Shown: piece by piece, positions 1 through 11,100 of the stretch
How positions within the stretch are numbered: the stretch's first letter is position 1
How the letters are laid out: the number at the start of each line of letters is the position of its first letter
NCBI RefSeq assembly: GCF_030269605.1
Contig: NZ_BSTQ01000002.1
Location: forward strand, 496,001 to 560,000
From: Lentzea sp. NBRC 105346
Lineage (GTDB): Bacteria; Actinomycetota; Actinomycetes; Mycobacteriales; Pseudonocardiaceae
Direction: 5' to 3'
DNA: 64,000 nt
Translations under genes and position numbers: made by a program
The notes under the pieces: model-generated
What the model saw: the letters and a program-made list of their open reading frames with translations, nothing else
Database searches by the model: none
What the model was told of the DNA's origin: nothing

Positions 1-1453
1 GGGCACCGGGCTGGCGCTCGCCGAACTCGGTATGGCACCAGCCGGCGCGGTACGCAGGTCTTACCGCGCCGGCGGCGCGTTGCCGGTGCTGGAGCTGAAC
101 CAGCCGGAAGTCGCCAGGGCGTACGAGTCGGCGCTGACGAACGTCGTCGGCATCAACACCGTGTACGCGGACCCGGCCACGTACGACCGCGCCGGCCTGC
201 TGCGCTACCCGCCGGGCACGTTCGTGCGCGCGGGCAGCGGCTATCCCGAACCGCAGCGGTGGACCAGGGACTGCGCGGTCAACGCGTGGAACGCGGCGTC
301 GCTGCTCAACCCGCTCGTCGGCGGCAACACGCTGATGGCCGTGGTGGACGACCGGATCGTGCAACAGGACAACCAGTGGTGGGACCAGGTCGTCTGGATC
401 ATCGCGGCCTGTCACCACTATCTGGTCACGGGCGAGTTCCTCGGCGAGGCCCACGAGATCTCGGTGCACACCCTCGCCGCGCGTGAGGCGAACTTCAACG
501 CCTCGCGCGGCTTGTTCGAGGGCCCGAGCTTCATGAACGACGGCATCGCCGGCTATCCGAGCCCGCCGTGGCGGCCGGGCGTCAGGTCGAGCTTCGTGCT
601 CGACTATCCGGGCGCCGACAGGTTGATGTGCCTGTCGACCAACTGCCTGTACCACGGCGCTTTCCTCGCCGTCGCGGCCATGGCGGAGGCGTTGGGCAGA
701 CCCGCGGACGGGTTCCGCCGCCGGGCGGCCGAGCTTCGCCGGGCGATCAACCAGAACCTGTGGCGTGGCAACACGTACGGCTACTTCGTCACCCCGGACG
801 GGCGGGTCGATCCGACGCAGGAGAGTGCGGGCCTGGCGTTCGCGATCATGCTCGGCGTCGCGTCCGCCGAGCAGACCCGTCAGATACTCGATGGCGCGCA
901 CTGGGAACCTCGCGGAATCCCGACAAGCCGGCCGCACTTCCCCAGGTTCGGCGACGACCGGCCCGGCCGGCACAACGTCAGCGTCTGGCCGGTGGTCCAT
1001 TCGATGTTCGGCCACGCGGCGGCACTCGGTGGCCGGACCGACCTGTTCGGGCGTGCGGTCACCGACCTCGCCCGCCTCGGATTCTTCGAGCTGTACAACG
1101 CGAGAACCGGCGCGGTGGACGGCGGCTGGCAGACCGACGGCAGCGGCGAGCAGACGCACTGGCGGTCCGAGCCGGACCAGGCGTGGTCGGCGAGCGGCTA
1201 CCTGCGGATGATCTACTCGGGCCTGTTCGGCTTCGCCTTTGGTGGCGATGGCCTCACGTTCGCGCCGACCCTGCCACCGGGCTGGGGCCCGGCGAGCCTG
1301 TTCGGTGTGCCGTACCGTGACGCGACGTTCGACATCACGTTGACCGGCGCGGGAAGCCGCGTCACGGCCTGCACGATCGACGGCCGGCCGATCCGGCGGA
1401 TCGACCCCACCGCCACCGGCCATCACACCGTGCGGATCGCGCTCGAACCCTAG
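1..1453 (+). CDS. Six-hairpin glycosidase-like protein, 5' end cut by window edge
   Basis: The reading frame is open from base 2 through the first ATG at 32, so the true start lies upstream of the window. At least 483 residues are visible. Motifs such as TRDCAVNAWNAA, QQDNQWWDQVVWIIAA and the Trp/acidic-rich helices are typical of (alpha/alpha)6-barrel glycosidases of the trehalase / GH63 / amylo-1,6-glucosidase / rhamnosidase superfamily. The last 70 residues, after GDGLTFAPTLPPGWG, look like the small C-terminal beta-sandwich found in that group. The catalytic acids cannot be assigned safely because the N-terminus is missing, so the substrate is unknown. The gene converges on the racemase gene and the two TAG stops share the tetramer CTAG (1450-1453). 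I infer that it is a flanking carbohydrate gene rather than part of the NRPS-PKS cluster. Confidence 0.75.
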   Translation, partial: GTGLALAELGMAPAGAVRRSYRAGGALPVLELNQPEVARAYESALTNVVGINTVYADPATYDRAGLLRYPPGTFVRAGSGYPEPQRWTRDCAVNAWNAASLLNPLVGGNTLMAVVDDRIVQQDNQWWDQVVWIIAACHHYLVTGEFLGEAHEISVHTLAAREANFNASRGLFEGPSFMNDGIAGYPSPPWRPGVRSSFVLDYPGADRLMCLSTNCLYHGAFLAVAAMAEALGRPADGFRRRAAELRRAINQNLWRGNTYGYFVTPDGRVDPTQESAGLAFAIMLGVASAEQTRQILDGAHWEPRGIPTSRPHFPRFGDDRPGRHNVSVWPVVHSMFGHAAALGGRTDLFGRAVTDLARLGFFELYNARTGAVDGGWQTDGSGEQTHWRSEPDQAWSASGYLRMIYSGLFGFAFGGDGLTFAPTLPPGWGPASLFGVPYRDATFDITLTGAGSRVTACTIDGRPIRRIDPTATGHHTVRIALEP

Positions 1454-2103
1454 ATACCCCCGGCCACGATGCGCCGGGCGACGAGGGTGAGCGGATCGAG
1501 GGCGGCCTCGCCTAGGAAGGCTGCGACGAGGTGCAGCTCGGTGCACCCCGCGACGAAGCCGGGCACCTCGTACCGGTCGAGCAGCGTGTGCACGAACTCG
1601 ACGGTCTCGGGCAGGCCGCGGTGCTGTTTCAGGCCGTAGATCAGCGCGTGCAGTCGTTCCTGGTCAGCGTCCGACGGCAGCACGAGCCGACGGTTCGACG
1701 GGAAGACATCGGCTTTTCGCGTGCCGTTGGTGCACAGCAACAGATGCGGTGTGCGGCGCGCTGCGAGCTCCTCGTGGACAATGTCCACAAGGGACACGCA
1801 GTACTGCGACAGTTCCATCGGCAGGTGCGCGATCGCGTGGTGTGCGGTGACGCACGCGACCACGATTCGCTCGGCGCCCGCGCCGAGCAGCTGCTCGATC
1901 GAGTGCGCGAGCGACTTGCACAGCGGGCCGATCGAGCCGTGGGCGATCGCGGTGGAGCGGTCGACGACGGCGGGGTCGGACCACAGCAGGATCCGCGGCG
2001 CGTCCTGTTCCCGTTCGACGGGTGACATCCGGTAGATCGTGCGCAGGAACTCGGCCGAGGCCAGCGGGCCCATGCCGCCGACCACGCCGATCAGTGGTTT
2101 CAT
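1450..2103 (-). CDS. Aspartate/glutamate racemase family protein
   Basis: This 217-residue protein is of the PLP-independent Asp/Glu racemase superfamily. It opens with [16 protein letters not shown], the usual N-terminal signature of aspartate racemases. Both catalytic cysteines are present: C84 in VVACVTAHH (usually ACNTAH, here Asn to Val) and C187 in AGCTELHL. The length is slightly below the usual 225-240. The ATG overlaps the PKS stop codon (ATGA, 2100-2103), so it is the last cistron of the NRPS-PKS operon and probably translationally coupled. Family knowledge says it interconverts an L- and a D-acidic amino acid, or a related substrate, through a two-base thiol mechanism in the cytosol. 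Its position suggests it supplies a D-amino acid precursor to one of the unassigned adenylation domains. That link is inference. Confidence 0.88.
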   Translation of the reverse strand: MKPLIGVVGGMGPLASAEFLRTIYRMSPVEREQDAPRILLWSDPAVVDRSTAIAHGSIGPLCKSLAHSIEQLLGAGAERIVVACVTAHHAIAHLPMELSQYCVSLVDIVHEELAARRTPHLLLCTNGTRKADVFPSNRRLVLPSDADQERLHALIYGLKQHRGLPETVEFVHTLLDRYEVPGFVAGCTELHLVAAFLGEAALDPLTLVARRIVAGGI

Positions 2104-5100
2104 CCCGCCACCCCCAGGCCGAGCAGGATCTTCTGCAGCCGTTCGGCGACGGGCGCGAGCGCGTCGCCGCTGAGCTCGCCCAGGTAGCGCTCCAGCTCGT
2201 CCAGCACGGCGGCGTCCGGGTCCGGCGTCAGCTCCCGGTACACGTGATCGGCGAGCGCCTCGGGTGTCGGGTGGTCGAACAGCAGGCTGGTCGCGAACCG
2301 CAGTCCGGTCGCGCCGCTCAGCTTGTTACGCAGCTGGAGCATGAGCAACGAGTCGAAGCCGCTGCTGAAGAACTCCTGCCCGTCCTCGACGGGCCGGCCG
2401 AGTACCGCGGCCGTGTGCGTGCGCACCAGGTCGAGAACCGCCTGCCGGCCCAGGGTTTCCGGCATCGCGGTGACCGAGGGTTTGGGCGCCTGACGCCGGG
2501 AGGCAGTCGGTGCCAGCGGTGCCGCGACGACCACCGCGGCGTCCACGCCGAGCGCCGCGTCCAACAGCGCCAGGCCTTCTTCGGCCGACAACGGCGTGAA
2601 TCCGGTGCGGCTGAAGTCGGCGTGCGCGGTCATCTCACTGCGGTCCGCCCACGGCCCCCACGCCACGGACAGCGCGGGCAGCCCCTGCGCGCGGCGGTGC
2701 TGGGCGAGCGCGTCCAGGTAGGCGTTGGCCGCCGCGTAGTTGCCCTGCCCGGCGTTGCCGATCGTGCCGGCGACCGAGGAGAACAGCACGAGCCGCACGT
2801 CACCGGCCAGCTCGTGCAGGTTGCGCGCTCCGTCCACCTTCGGCCGCAGTACCCGTTCGATCCGTTCGGGTGTAAGGGTTTCGAGCAGGTCGTCGTCCAG
2901 CACACCGGCGGTGTGGATCACCGTGGTGAGGCGCGGGATCGTCTTCAGCAACGCCGCCAGCGCGTCCCGGTCCGCCACGTCACAGGCGACGACGCGAGCG
3001 CCGGGCACCTCGGGCGCGACGCCGCTGCGACTTGCCAGCACCACCTCGGCGACCTTGCCGGCCAAGTGCCGGGCGACGATCGTGGCCAGCGTCCCGGTTC
3101 CGGTGATCAGCACGGTTCCGTCGGGATCCCAGTCCGGCGCGCGTTCGGCCGATGCCCGCGCCAGGCGGGGCGCCAGCACCTCGCCGTCGCGGACGGCCAC
3201 CTGCGGTTCCCCCGAGGCCACGGCCCGTCCGACGCCGTCGATCGAGCCGTCGATGTCCACCATGACGAACTGGCCCGGATGCTCGGACTGCGCGGTCCGC
3301 ATCAGGCCCCACGCCGTGGCGGCGGCGAGATCCGGGACGTCCGCATCGGGTTCGGTGGCCACCGCCCCGCGGGTGAGCAGCACCAGCCGTGCCGTACGCG
3401 GTTCCTTCAGCCAGGTCTGCACGAGTTTCAACGCCCAGCACGTCACGTACCCCACTTCGCCGGTGGGACAAGGAATCACCACGACGTCCGCGTCGACGTC
3501 GAAGTCGATCGAGGGCTCGAGTGTGATCCCCGCGGCCCGGAACGCCCGCAGCACACCGACGTCACCACCGACCAACGCCCACCGGTCCACCTCGTCGCCG
3601 TCCACAGTGACCGGTTCCCAGACCGTGCGCGACAACCCGTAGCGCGGTCGCGCGGAGTTAAACGGCCGCGTGACGAGCGACTCGACCGAAGCTATGGGAG
3701 CGCCCGTCGCGTCCGCGATCACGACGGCGAACGCGTCCGCCCCCACCGGCGACAGGCGCACCCGCAGTCTTGAGCTCCACGCCCCGTGCACCGAAACCCC
3801 CGACCACGAGAACGGCAACCGCACCTCGTCCGAGTCGACCGCCAGCGCATGCAGGCACGCATCCAGAGAAGGCGCATACGAGCCAACGGTTTCGGGCAAC
3901 GACACCTCGGCGAAGATCTCGTCCCCGTGCCGCCACATCGCGGTGAGCCCGCGGAACGCCGGCCCGTATCCGTAGCCGTTTTCCGCGAGCCGTTCGTACA
4001 CGTTCTTGATGTCGACCGCGACCCCGGCCGGTGGCCACGCGCCAAGCCCGACGTTCAGGAACTCGCCCGACTCCACGAGGCCGGTGGCGTGCAACGTCCA
4101 CGGCTCGTTCTCGTCTGGTCGCGAGTGGACACTCACCTTGCGATCCGCGCCGACCCGCACCTGAATCTCGGCGGGCACGACGAGCGGCGTCTCCAGCGTG
4201 AGCTCTTCAATCCTGTCGCACCCCGCTTTCGCGCCGGCGCGCAACACCAGTTCCACGAACGCCGCACCCGGCAGCAACGCCTCGCCCATGACCTGGTGGT
4301 CGGCGAGCCATGGCTCGGCGAGCCGCCCGGAGCACACGACCCCGCCGTCGGCCAGCGACACGACCGGGAGCTCGCCCGGCATCCAGTACCGCTGCCGCTG
4401 GAACGCGTACGTGGGCAGGTCGACGTGCCGCGCCCCGGCGAACACCGGTCCCCAGTTCACTTTCCGGCCACTCACATGCACTTCCGCCAGCGACCTCAGG
4501 AATCGCTGCCAGCCCTGGTCGCGGTGCAATGACCCGGTGGCTTTCGCACCGGTCTCCTCGATGCCCACCGTGAGCACCGGATGTGGACTCACCTCGATGA
4601 ACATCGCTTGCCCTATGGTGTTGACGGTTTGTTCGAACTGGACGGTCTGCCGCAGGTTGGTGAACCAGTACCCGGCGTCCAGTTTCCCGGTGTCGAACAG
4701 TTCGCCGGTGACCGTGGAGTAGAACGGCACGTCGGACTTCCTGGGCGTGATCGGCCGCAGCACCTCTTCCAGCCGATCGCGCACCGCGTCCACCTGTGGC
4801 GTGTGCGAGGCGTAGTCCACAGGTACTTTTCGCGCCCGCACGTGGTTCGCCTGGCACTCCTCGACGAACTCGTGCAGTTTCCGTGGATCGCCCGCCACAG
4901 TCGTGGCGTTCGGCCCGTTGATCGCCGCGACGTACAACCCGTCGGGCAGCCGCAGCCGGTCAGCGGGCAGCACGACGGACGCCATACCCCCGGCCCCAGC
5001 GAGCACGTCGCGGATCACCTGACTGCGCAACGCCACCACGCGTGCCGCGTCCTGCAGCGACAACGCACCGGCCACGCACGCCGCCGCGATCTCGCCCTGC

Positions 5101-8100
5101 GAGTGCCCGACGACGGCGTCCGGCTCGATCCCGAACGACCGCCACAGTTGCGCGAGCGACACCATCACCGCGAACAGCGCGGGCTGCACGACGTCGACCC
5201 GGTCGAGCGGGCCGTCCAATGCCTCGAACAGGTTCCAGTCGACGAACGGCGCCAAAGCGTCCGCACACTCCGTCATCCGCTGCTTGAAGACCGCGGACTC
5301 CTCGAGCAGCTCCAGCGCCATGCCCTGCCACTGCGCGCCCTGGCCCGGGAAGACGAACACCGTCTTGCCGGGGACCGCCGGCCCGGTGATGAGGCAGTCC
5401 GCCTCGCGGCCCTCCGCCAGCGCCTCCAGCCCGGCGTCGAACTCGTCACGCGACGAAGCCAGCAACACGGCGCGGTGATCCAGGGCGGCCCGTGCGGTCA
5501 GCGAGTAGCCGACGTCCCGCACGTCCGCCTTGACCTCGGCCAGCCGCCGCGCCTGGGCGCGCAACGCCGCCTCTGACTTCGCCGACACCAGCCACGGCAC
5601 CGCCGCGGACGCCGCCGACTCCAGCTTCGCCCCCGACTCCGCTTCGTTGGCCAGCCCCGGCTCCGGCTTCGCCGCCGGCTCCGGCTCCACCCCCGGCTCC
5701 GGCTCCACCCCCGGTTTCGGCTCCACCCCCGGTTCCGGCTCCACCCCCCGTTCCGGCTCCACCCCCAGTCCCGGGTTCGCCGCCAGTTCCGGCTCCACCC
5801 CCAGTCCCGGCACCACCCCCAGTCCCGGCACCACCCCCAGACCCAGGTTCGGCCCCCGCCCCAGCTTCGCCCTCGGCTCCGACTGCAGCCCCAATTCAGG
5901 CCCTGCCGCCAGCCCTGGGTTCGGAATCGATCCCGCCTCGGGGGCCCCCAGGGGGCGCGAGGCCCCCTTCTTAAGCGTCTCACGCTGGTCTGACGGTTCC
6001 GGGGCCGAAATGGAGTTGTCCACAGGGGAGTTTTCGAGAATCACGTGCGCGTTCGTCCCGCTGATCCCGAACGACGACACCCCCGCCCGCCTCACCGAGG
6101 AGGTCCACGGCACCTCCGACGTCAGCAACGCAACCGAACCCCATTCGACATGGTCGGACGGCGTGTCGACGTGCAACGTCCGCGGCAACACCCCGTGCCG
6201 CATCGCCTGCACCATCTTGATCACGCCGGCCACACCCGCGGCCGCCTGCGTGTGCCCGATGTTCGACTTCAGCGACCCCAGCCACAACGGCCGGGACCGT
6301 TGGCCGTGCACGGCGACCAGCGCCTGCGCCTCGATCGGATCCCCCAGCCGAGTCCCGGTCCCGTGCGCCTCCACCACGTCCACATCGGACGGACCCAACC
6401 CCGCCGACGCCAGAGCAGCACGAATCACCCGCTGCTGCGAAGGACCATTAGGCGCAGTCAAACCGTTGGACGCACCATCCTGGTTCACCGCCGAACCCCG
6501 CACCACAGCCAGCACGCGGTGCCCGAGGCGGCGCGCGTCCGACAGACGTTCGACCGCGAGGACGCCGACGCCCTCAGCCCATCCCACCCCGTCGGCCGAC
6601 GAGGAGAACGACTTGCACCGCCCGTCCGGCGCCAGCCCCCGCTGCCGCGAGAACTCGACGAACGTGCTCGGCGTCGCCATCACGGTCACCCCACCGGCCA
6701 GTGCCAGCGAACACTCACCAGACCGCAACGACTGCGCCGCCAAATGCAAAGCCACCAAGGAAGACGAACACGCCGTGTCCACCGTGACCGCCGGCCCCTC
6801 GAACCCGAACGCGTAGGCGACCCGGCCCGACGCCACGGCACCGGACGACCCCGTGCCCACGTACCCTTCGACCTCGGGCGTCGACCGATGCCCGTAGTCG
6901 TGGTACATCACGCCGGCGAACACGCCGGTCTGGCTGCCGCGCAACGACAAGGGGTCGATGCCCGCGCGTTCCAGCGCCTCCCACGAGGTCTCCAGCAGCA
7001 GCCGTTGCTGCGGATCCATCGCCAGCGCCTCCCGCGCCGAGATCCCGAAGAATGACGCGTCGAACGCGGCCGCGTCGTGCAGAAAGCCACCGGAACGCAC
7101 ATAACAGGCGCCGGGCTGGTCCGGATCGTCGTCGAACCGGACGTCCCAGCCGCGGTCCACAGGGAAGTCGCCGATCCCGTCGCCACCGGAAACCACCAGA
7201 TCCCAAAGCTCCTCGGGCGACGACACGCCGCCAGGGAACCGGCACGCCATCCCGACGATGGCGATCGGTTCTTCGCTCGACGAGGCGACCGGAGCCTGTT
7301 CCTCCGGTGAACCGCGCAAATAGTCGATCAGCGCCTGGGGCGTCGGATGGTCGAAGACAACGGTGGCCGGGATGCGACGCCCGGTTGCCTCACCGATCCG
7401 GTTGCGCAGCTCGACCGCCGACAGCGAGTCGAACCCGAGCTCGCTGAACGCCTTGCCCAGCTCCACGGCCCGTGGGTCGGCATGCCCGAGCACAGCGGCG
7501 ACGTGCGACCGGACGAGGTCCTCCAGGTCACGCGCGGGAGCCGGTTCGGGCCGCCGGACCGTCAGCTTCGCGGGCACGACCACGGGTAGGTTCGCCGCGC
7601 ACGCCGCGTCGAACAGCACCAGTCCCTCCACAGTGGACATGGGCACGATGCCGACCCCGGACACCGCGACCTCGTGCAGCCCTTCGGCCATCCCGCTGTC
7701 CCACATGCCCCACGCGAACGACGAGGCGGCCAGCCCCAGCGAACGCCGATGCTCGGCCAGCTCGTCGAGCGCCGCGTTCGCCGCCGCGTAGTTGCCCTGC
7801 CCCGGCGTACCGAGCACCCCGGCGACCGACGAGAACAGCACGAACGCGGGCACATCACCGACCAGCTCGTGCAGGTTCCACGCACCATCCACTTTGGAAC
7901 GCAACACCGCGTCGAGCCGCTCAGGCGTCAGCGCGGTGATCACGCCGTCGTCCAGCACACCCGCCGCATGCACCACCCCACCGAGGTCCGGCACAGTGCC
8001 GAGCAACGCCGCCAGCGCGTCTCGATCGGCGACGTCACACGCCACGACGCGCACGGTCGCGCCGGGGATGTCCACCGAGCCGCCGGTCCGGCTGACCAGC

Positions 8101-11100
8101 ACGAGGTCCCGCACACCGTGCTCACGCACCAGATGCCCGGCCACCAACCGGCCGAGCGCCCCGGTACCGCCGGTGATCAGCACCGTGCCGCTCCACGTGA
8201 TCGGGCCGCCGGACGGCTCCGCCCGCACGAGCCGCGGCGCCAGCAGCCGTCCGTCGCGAACGCGCACCTCCGGTTCGCCCGACCCAACGGCCGCCGACAC
8301 CATGTCGTCCCCGTCGACGAGCACGAACCGGTCCGGGTGTTCGGCCTGCGCGGACCGCACGAGACCCCTCACTGCGGCCGATGCGGTCCGCACGACCAGG
8401 CGTTCCGCCCGGTCCTCGGCCACCCACTCCTGCAGTGATCGCAGTGCCGCGCGAACGTCGTCAACCTCCAGCGCGACCCACCGCGAATCCTCGCCCGTCG
8501 GCGCAACCTCCTGCCATTCCGTGCGATACAGCGGCGCCGCCACGGTCATCGGCCGCAACGCCAGCGACTCGACCTGCACCACCGGCCGCCCATCCGGATC
8601 CCAGGCCACAATGGACACCCGGTCGCCTTCGACCGGAGTGATCCGTACCCGCAACTCCTTCGCGCCAGTGGTCTGCAGCGACACACCGCTCCAGGCGAAC
8701 GGCACTCCCCGATCCGCCAGCCCGTGCAGGGCCGAGTCGAACAAAGCCGGATGAACGGTGAACCCGGTGGCTTCATGGGGCAACGCGACCTCGGCGAAGA
8801 GCTCCTCCCCGCGCCGCCACAGCGCCCGCAGTCCCTGGAACGCCGGCCCATACTCCAGTCCCGCATACACATCGCGCAGCGCCTCGCCCTCCGGCGGCCA
8901 CACGGGTGGCGCGACCGGCTCCGGCCGGGTGGCACTGACCGTCCCCGTCGCGTTAGTCACCCACGCGCCGTCCTCCGCCCGCGAGCTGATCGTCACCGCA
9001 CAGTCCACAACGGACACCCGGACCTGCACGCCACTGGACTCCGTCAGGACGAGGGGCTCCTGCAGCAACAACTCCTCGACCACCTCGCGGCCAACCTCAC
9101 GCCCGGCCCGGACCACCATCTCGACCAGCGCCGTGCCCGGCACGACGACCGTGCCCCCGACGACGTGGTCCGCCAGCCACGGCTGCTCGGAGAGCGAAAG
9201 GCGTCCGGTGAGCGTCACCCCGTCATCGGCGGCCAGCACGGCCTTGAGCAACGGATGCCCCGCGTCGCCGAGGCCGAGCGCCGCCGGGTCACTGGAGTTG
9301 ACCGCGGGCAGCCAGAACCGCTTGCGCTGGAACGCATACGTGGGCAGTTCGACCCGCTGTGCTCCCTCGAAAACCGCCGCCCAGCCAACCTCGACGCCCT
9401 GCACATGCAGCCGCGCCAGCGCCTCCATGACCGACGCGGTCTCGTCCTCCCGCAGCAACGGCACGCTGTCGACCAGCGCCGACAGGGCCGCGCCGGGCCC
9501 GACCTCCACGAACCGCGTGACCCCGGCGTTCTCCAGCGTGCGCAGGCCGTCCGCGAACCGCACCGCGTGCCGCGCCTGCGCGACCCAGTACTCGGGCCTA
9601 CTCGGATCACCCGCTGTCGCGGTCACGATCGGGATGGCCGGTTCGGCGTACGGCAGTCCTTTGGCCACCTCGGCGAACTCCGCGAGCATCCCGTCGAGGT
9701 GCCGCGAGTGGAACGCGTGCCGCACGTTCAGCCGCCGCGTCTTCCGCCCGCGCGCGGCCCACTCGGCGGCGAGTTGTTCGACGGCGTCCTCGTCCCCCGA
9801 CAGCACCACGGACTCCGGCCCGTTGATCGCCGCGATGTCCAGTCCGCACGAGGACACCTCGTCCTCGGTCGCCTGGATCGCCACCATCGCCCCGCGCGGC
9901 AGCCCGTGCATCATCCGCGCGCGGGCCGTGACCAGCGTGCACGCGTCCTCCAGCGACCACACGCCCGCGACGTACGCGGCGGCGAGCTCGCCGATGGAGT
10001 GGCCGAGCAGGAAGTCCGGCCGTACGCCCCAGCTCTCGAGGAGGCGGAACAACGCCACCTCGATCGCGAACAACGCGGGCTGCGCGTATCGGGTCTGGTC
10101 GAGCAGCTCGGCGTCGTCCCAGACGGGCGTGAGGTCCAGCTGTTCGCACACCTCGTCCAGCGCGGCGGCGAAGACCGGGAACTTTTTGTACAGCTCGCGC
10201 CCCATACCGGCGCGCTGCGAGCCTTGCCCGGTGAACAGGAACGCCAGCTTGCCGTCGGTGCGCGCGCCGGTGAACCGCCGGTCGCCCACCAGCGCCAGGC
10301 GATGCTCCAGGTGCGAGCGCGTGGTGGCGAGCGAGAACGCGACGTCGACCGGATTCAGGTCGCGGGCCGCGGCCAGCAGCCGTGCCTCCTGATCGCGCAA
10401 CGCCTCCGGACTGCTCGCCGACACCACCCACGGCACCGGCTGGATCGATCCCGCCTCGGGGGCCCCCAGGGGGCGCGAGGCCCCCTTCTTAAGCGTCTCA
10501 CGCCGGTCTGACGGTTCTGGAGCCGAAATGGAGTTATCCACAGGGCAGTTTTCGAGAATCACGTGGGCGTTGGTGCCGCTCATCCCGAACGACGACACCC
10601 CGGCCCGCCTCACCGATGAGGTCCACGGCACGTCCGACGTCAGCAGCCGAAGCCCGCCGGCCGACCAGTCCACGTGCGGCGACGGCGAGTCCACGTGCAG
10701 GGTCCGCGGCAGCACCCCGTGCCGCATCGCCTGCACCATCTTGATCACGCCGGCCACGCCCGCCGCCGCCTGCGTGTGTCCGATGTTCGACTTCACCGAC
10801 CCCAGCCACACCGGCGAAGACCCGAACACCCCGAGCAACGCCTGCGCCTCGATCGGATCGCCCAGCCGAGTCCCGGTCCCGTGCGCCTCCACCACGTCCA
10901 CATCGGACGGACCCAACCCCGCCGACGCCAGAGCAGCACGAATCACCCGCTGCTGCGAAGGACCATTGGGCGCAGTCAAACCGTTGGACGCACCATCCTG
11001 ATTGACCGCCGACCCTCGCACCACGGCCAGCACCGGATGCCGAAGCCGCCGAGCATCCGACAGCCGCTCCAAGAGCAGCATGCCCGCCCCCTCGGCGAAC

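Noticed and set aside
2022..3773. Long plus-strand open frame under the PKS gene
   Set aside because: It is Arg/Gly/His-rich, shows no domains and is the antisense of well-conserved AT-KR sequence; it is a GC-skew shadow. The same applies to the other long plus-strand frames under the NRPS genes.
5655..5845. Possible CRISPR array
   Set aside because: The repeats are 18-bp, tandem without spacers, translated in frame, and no cas genes are present.
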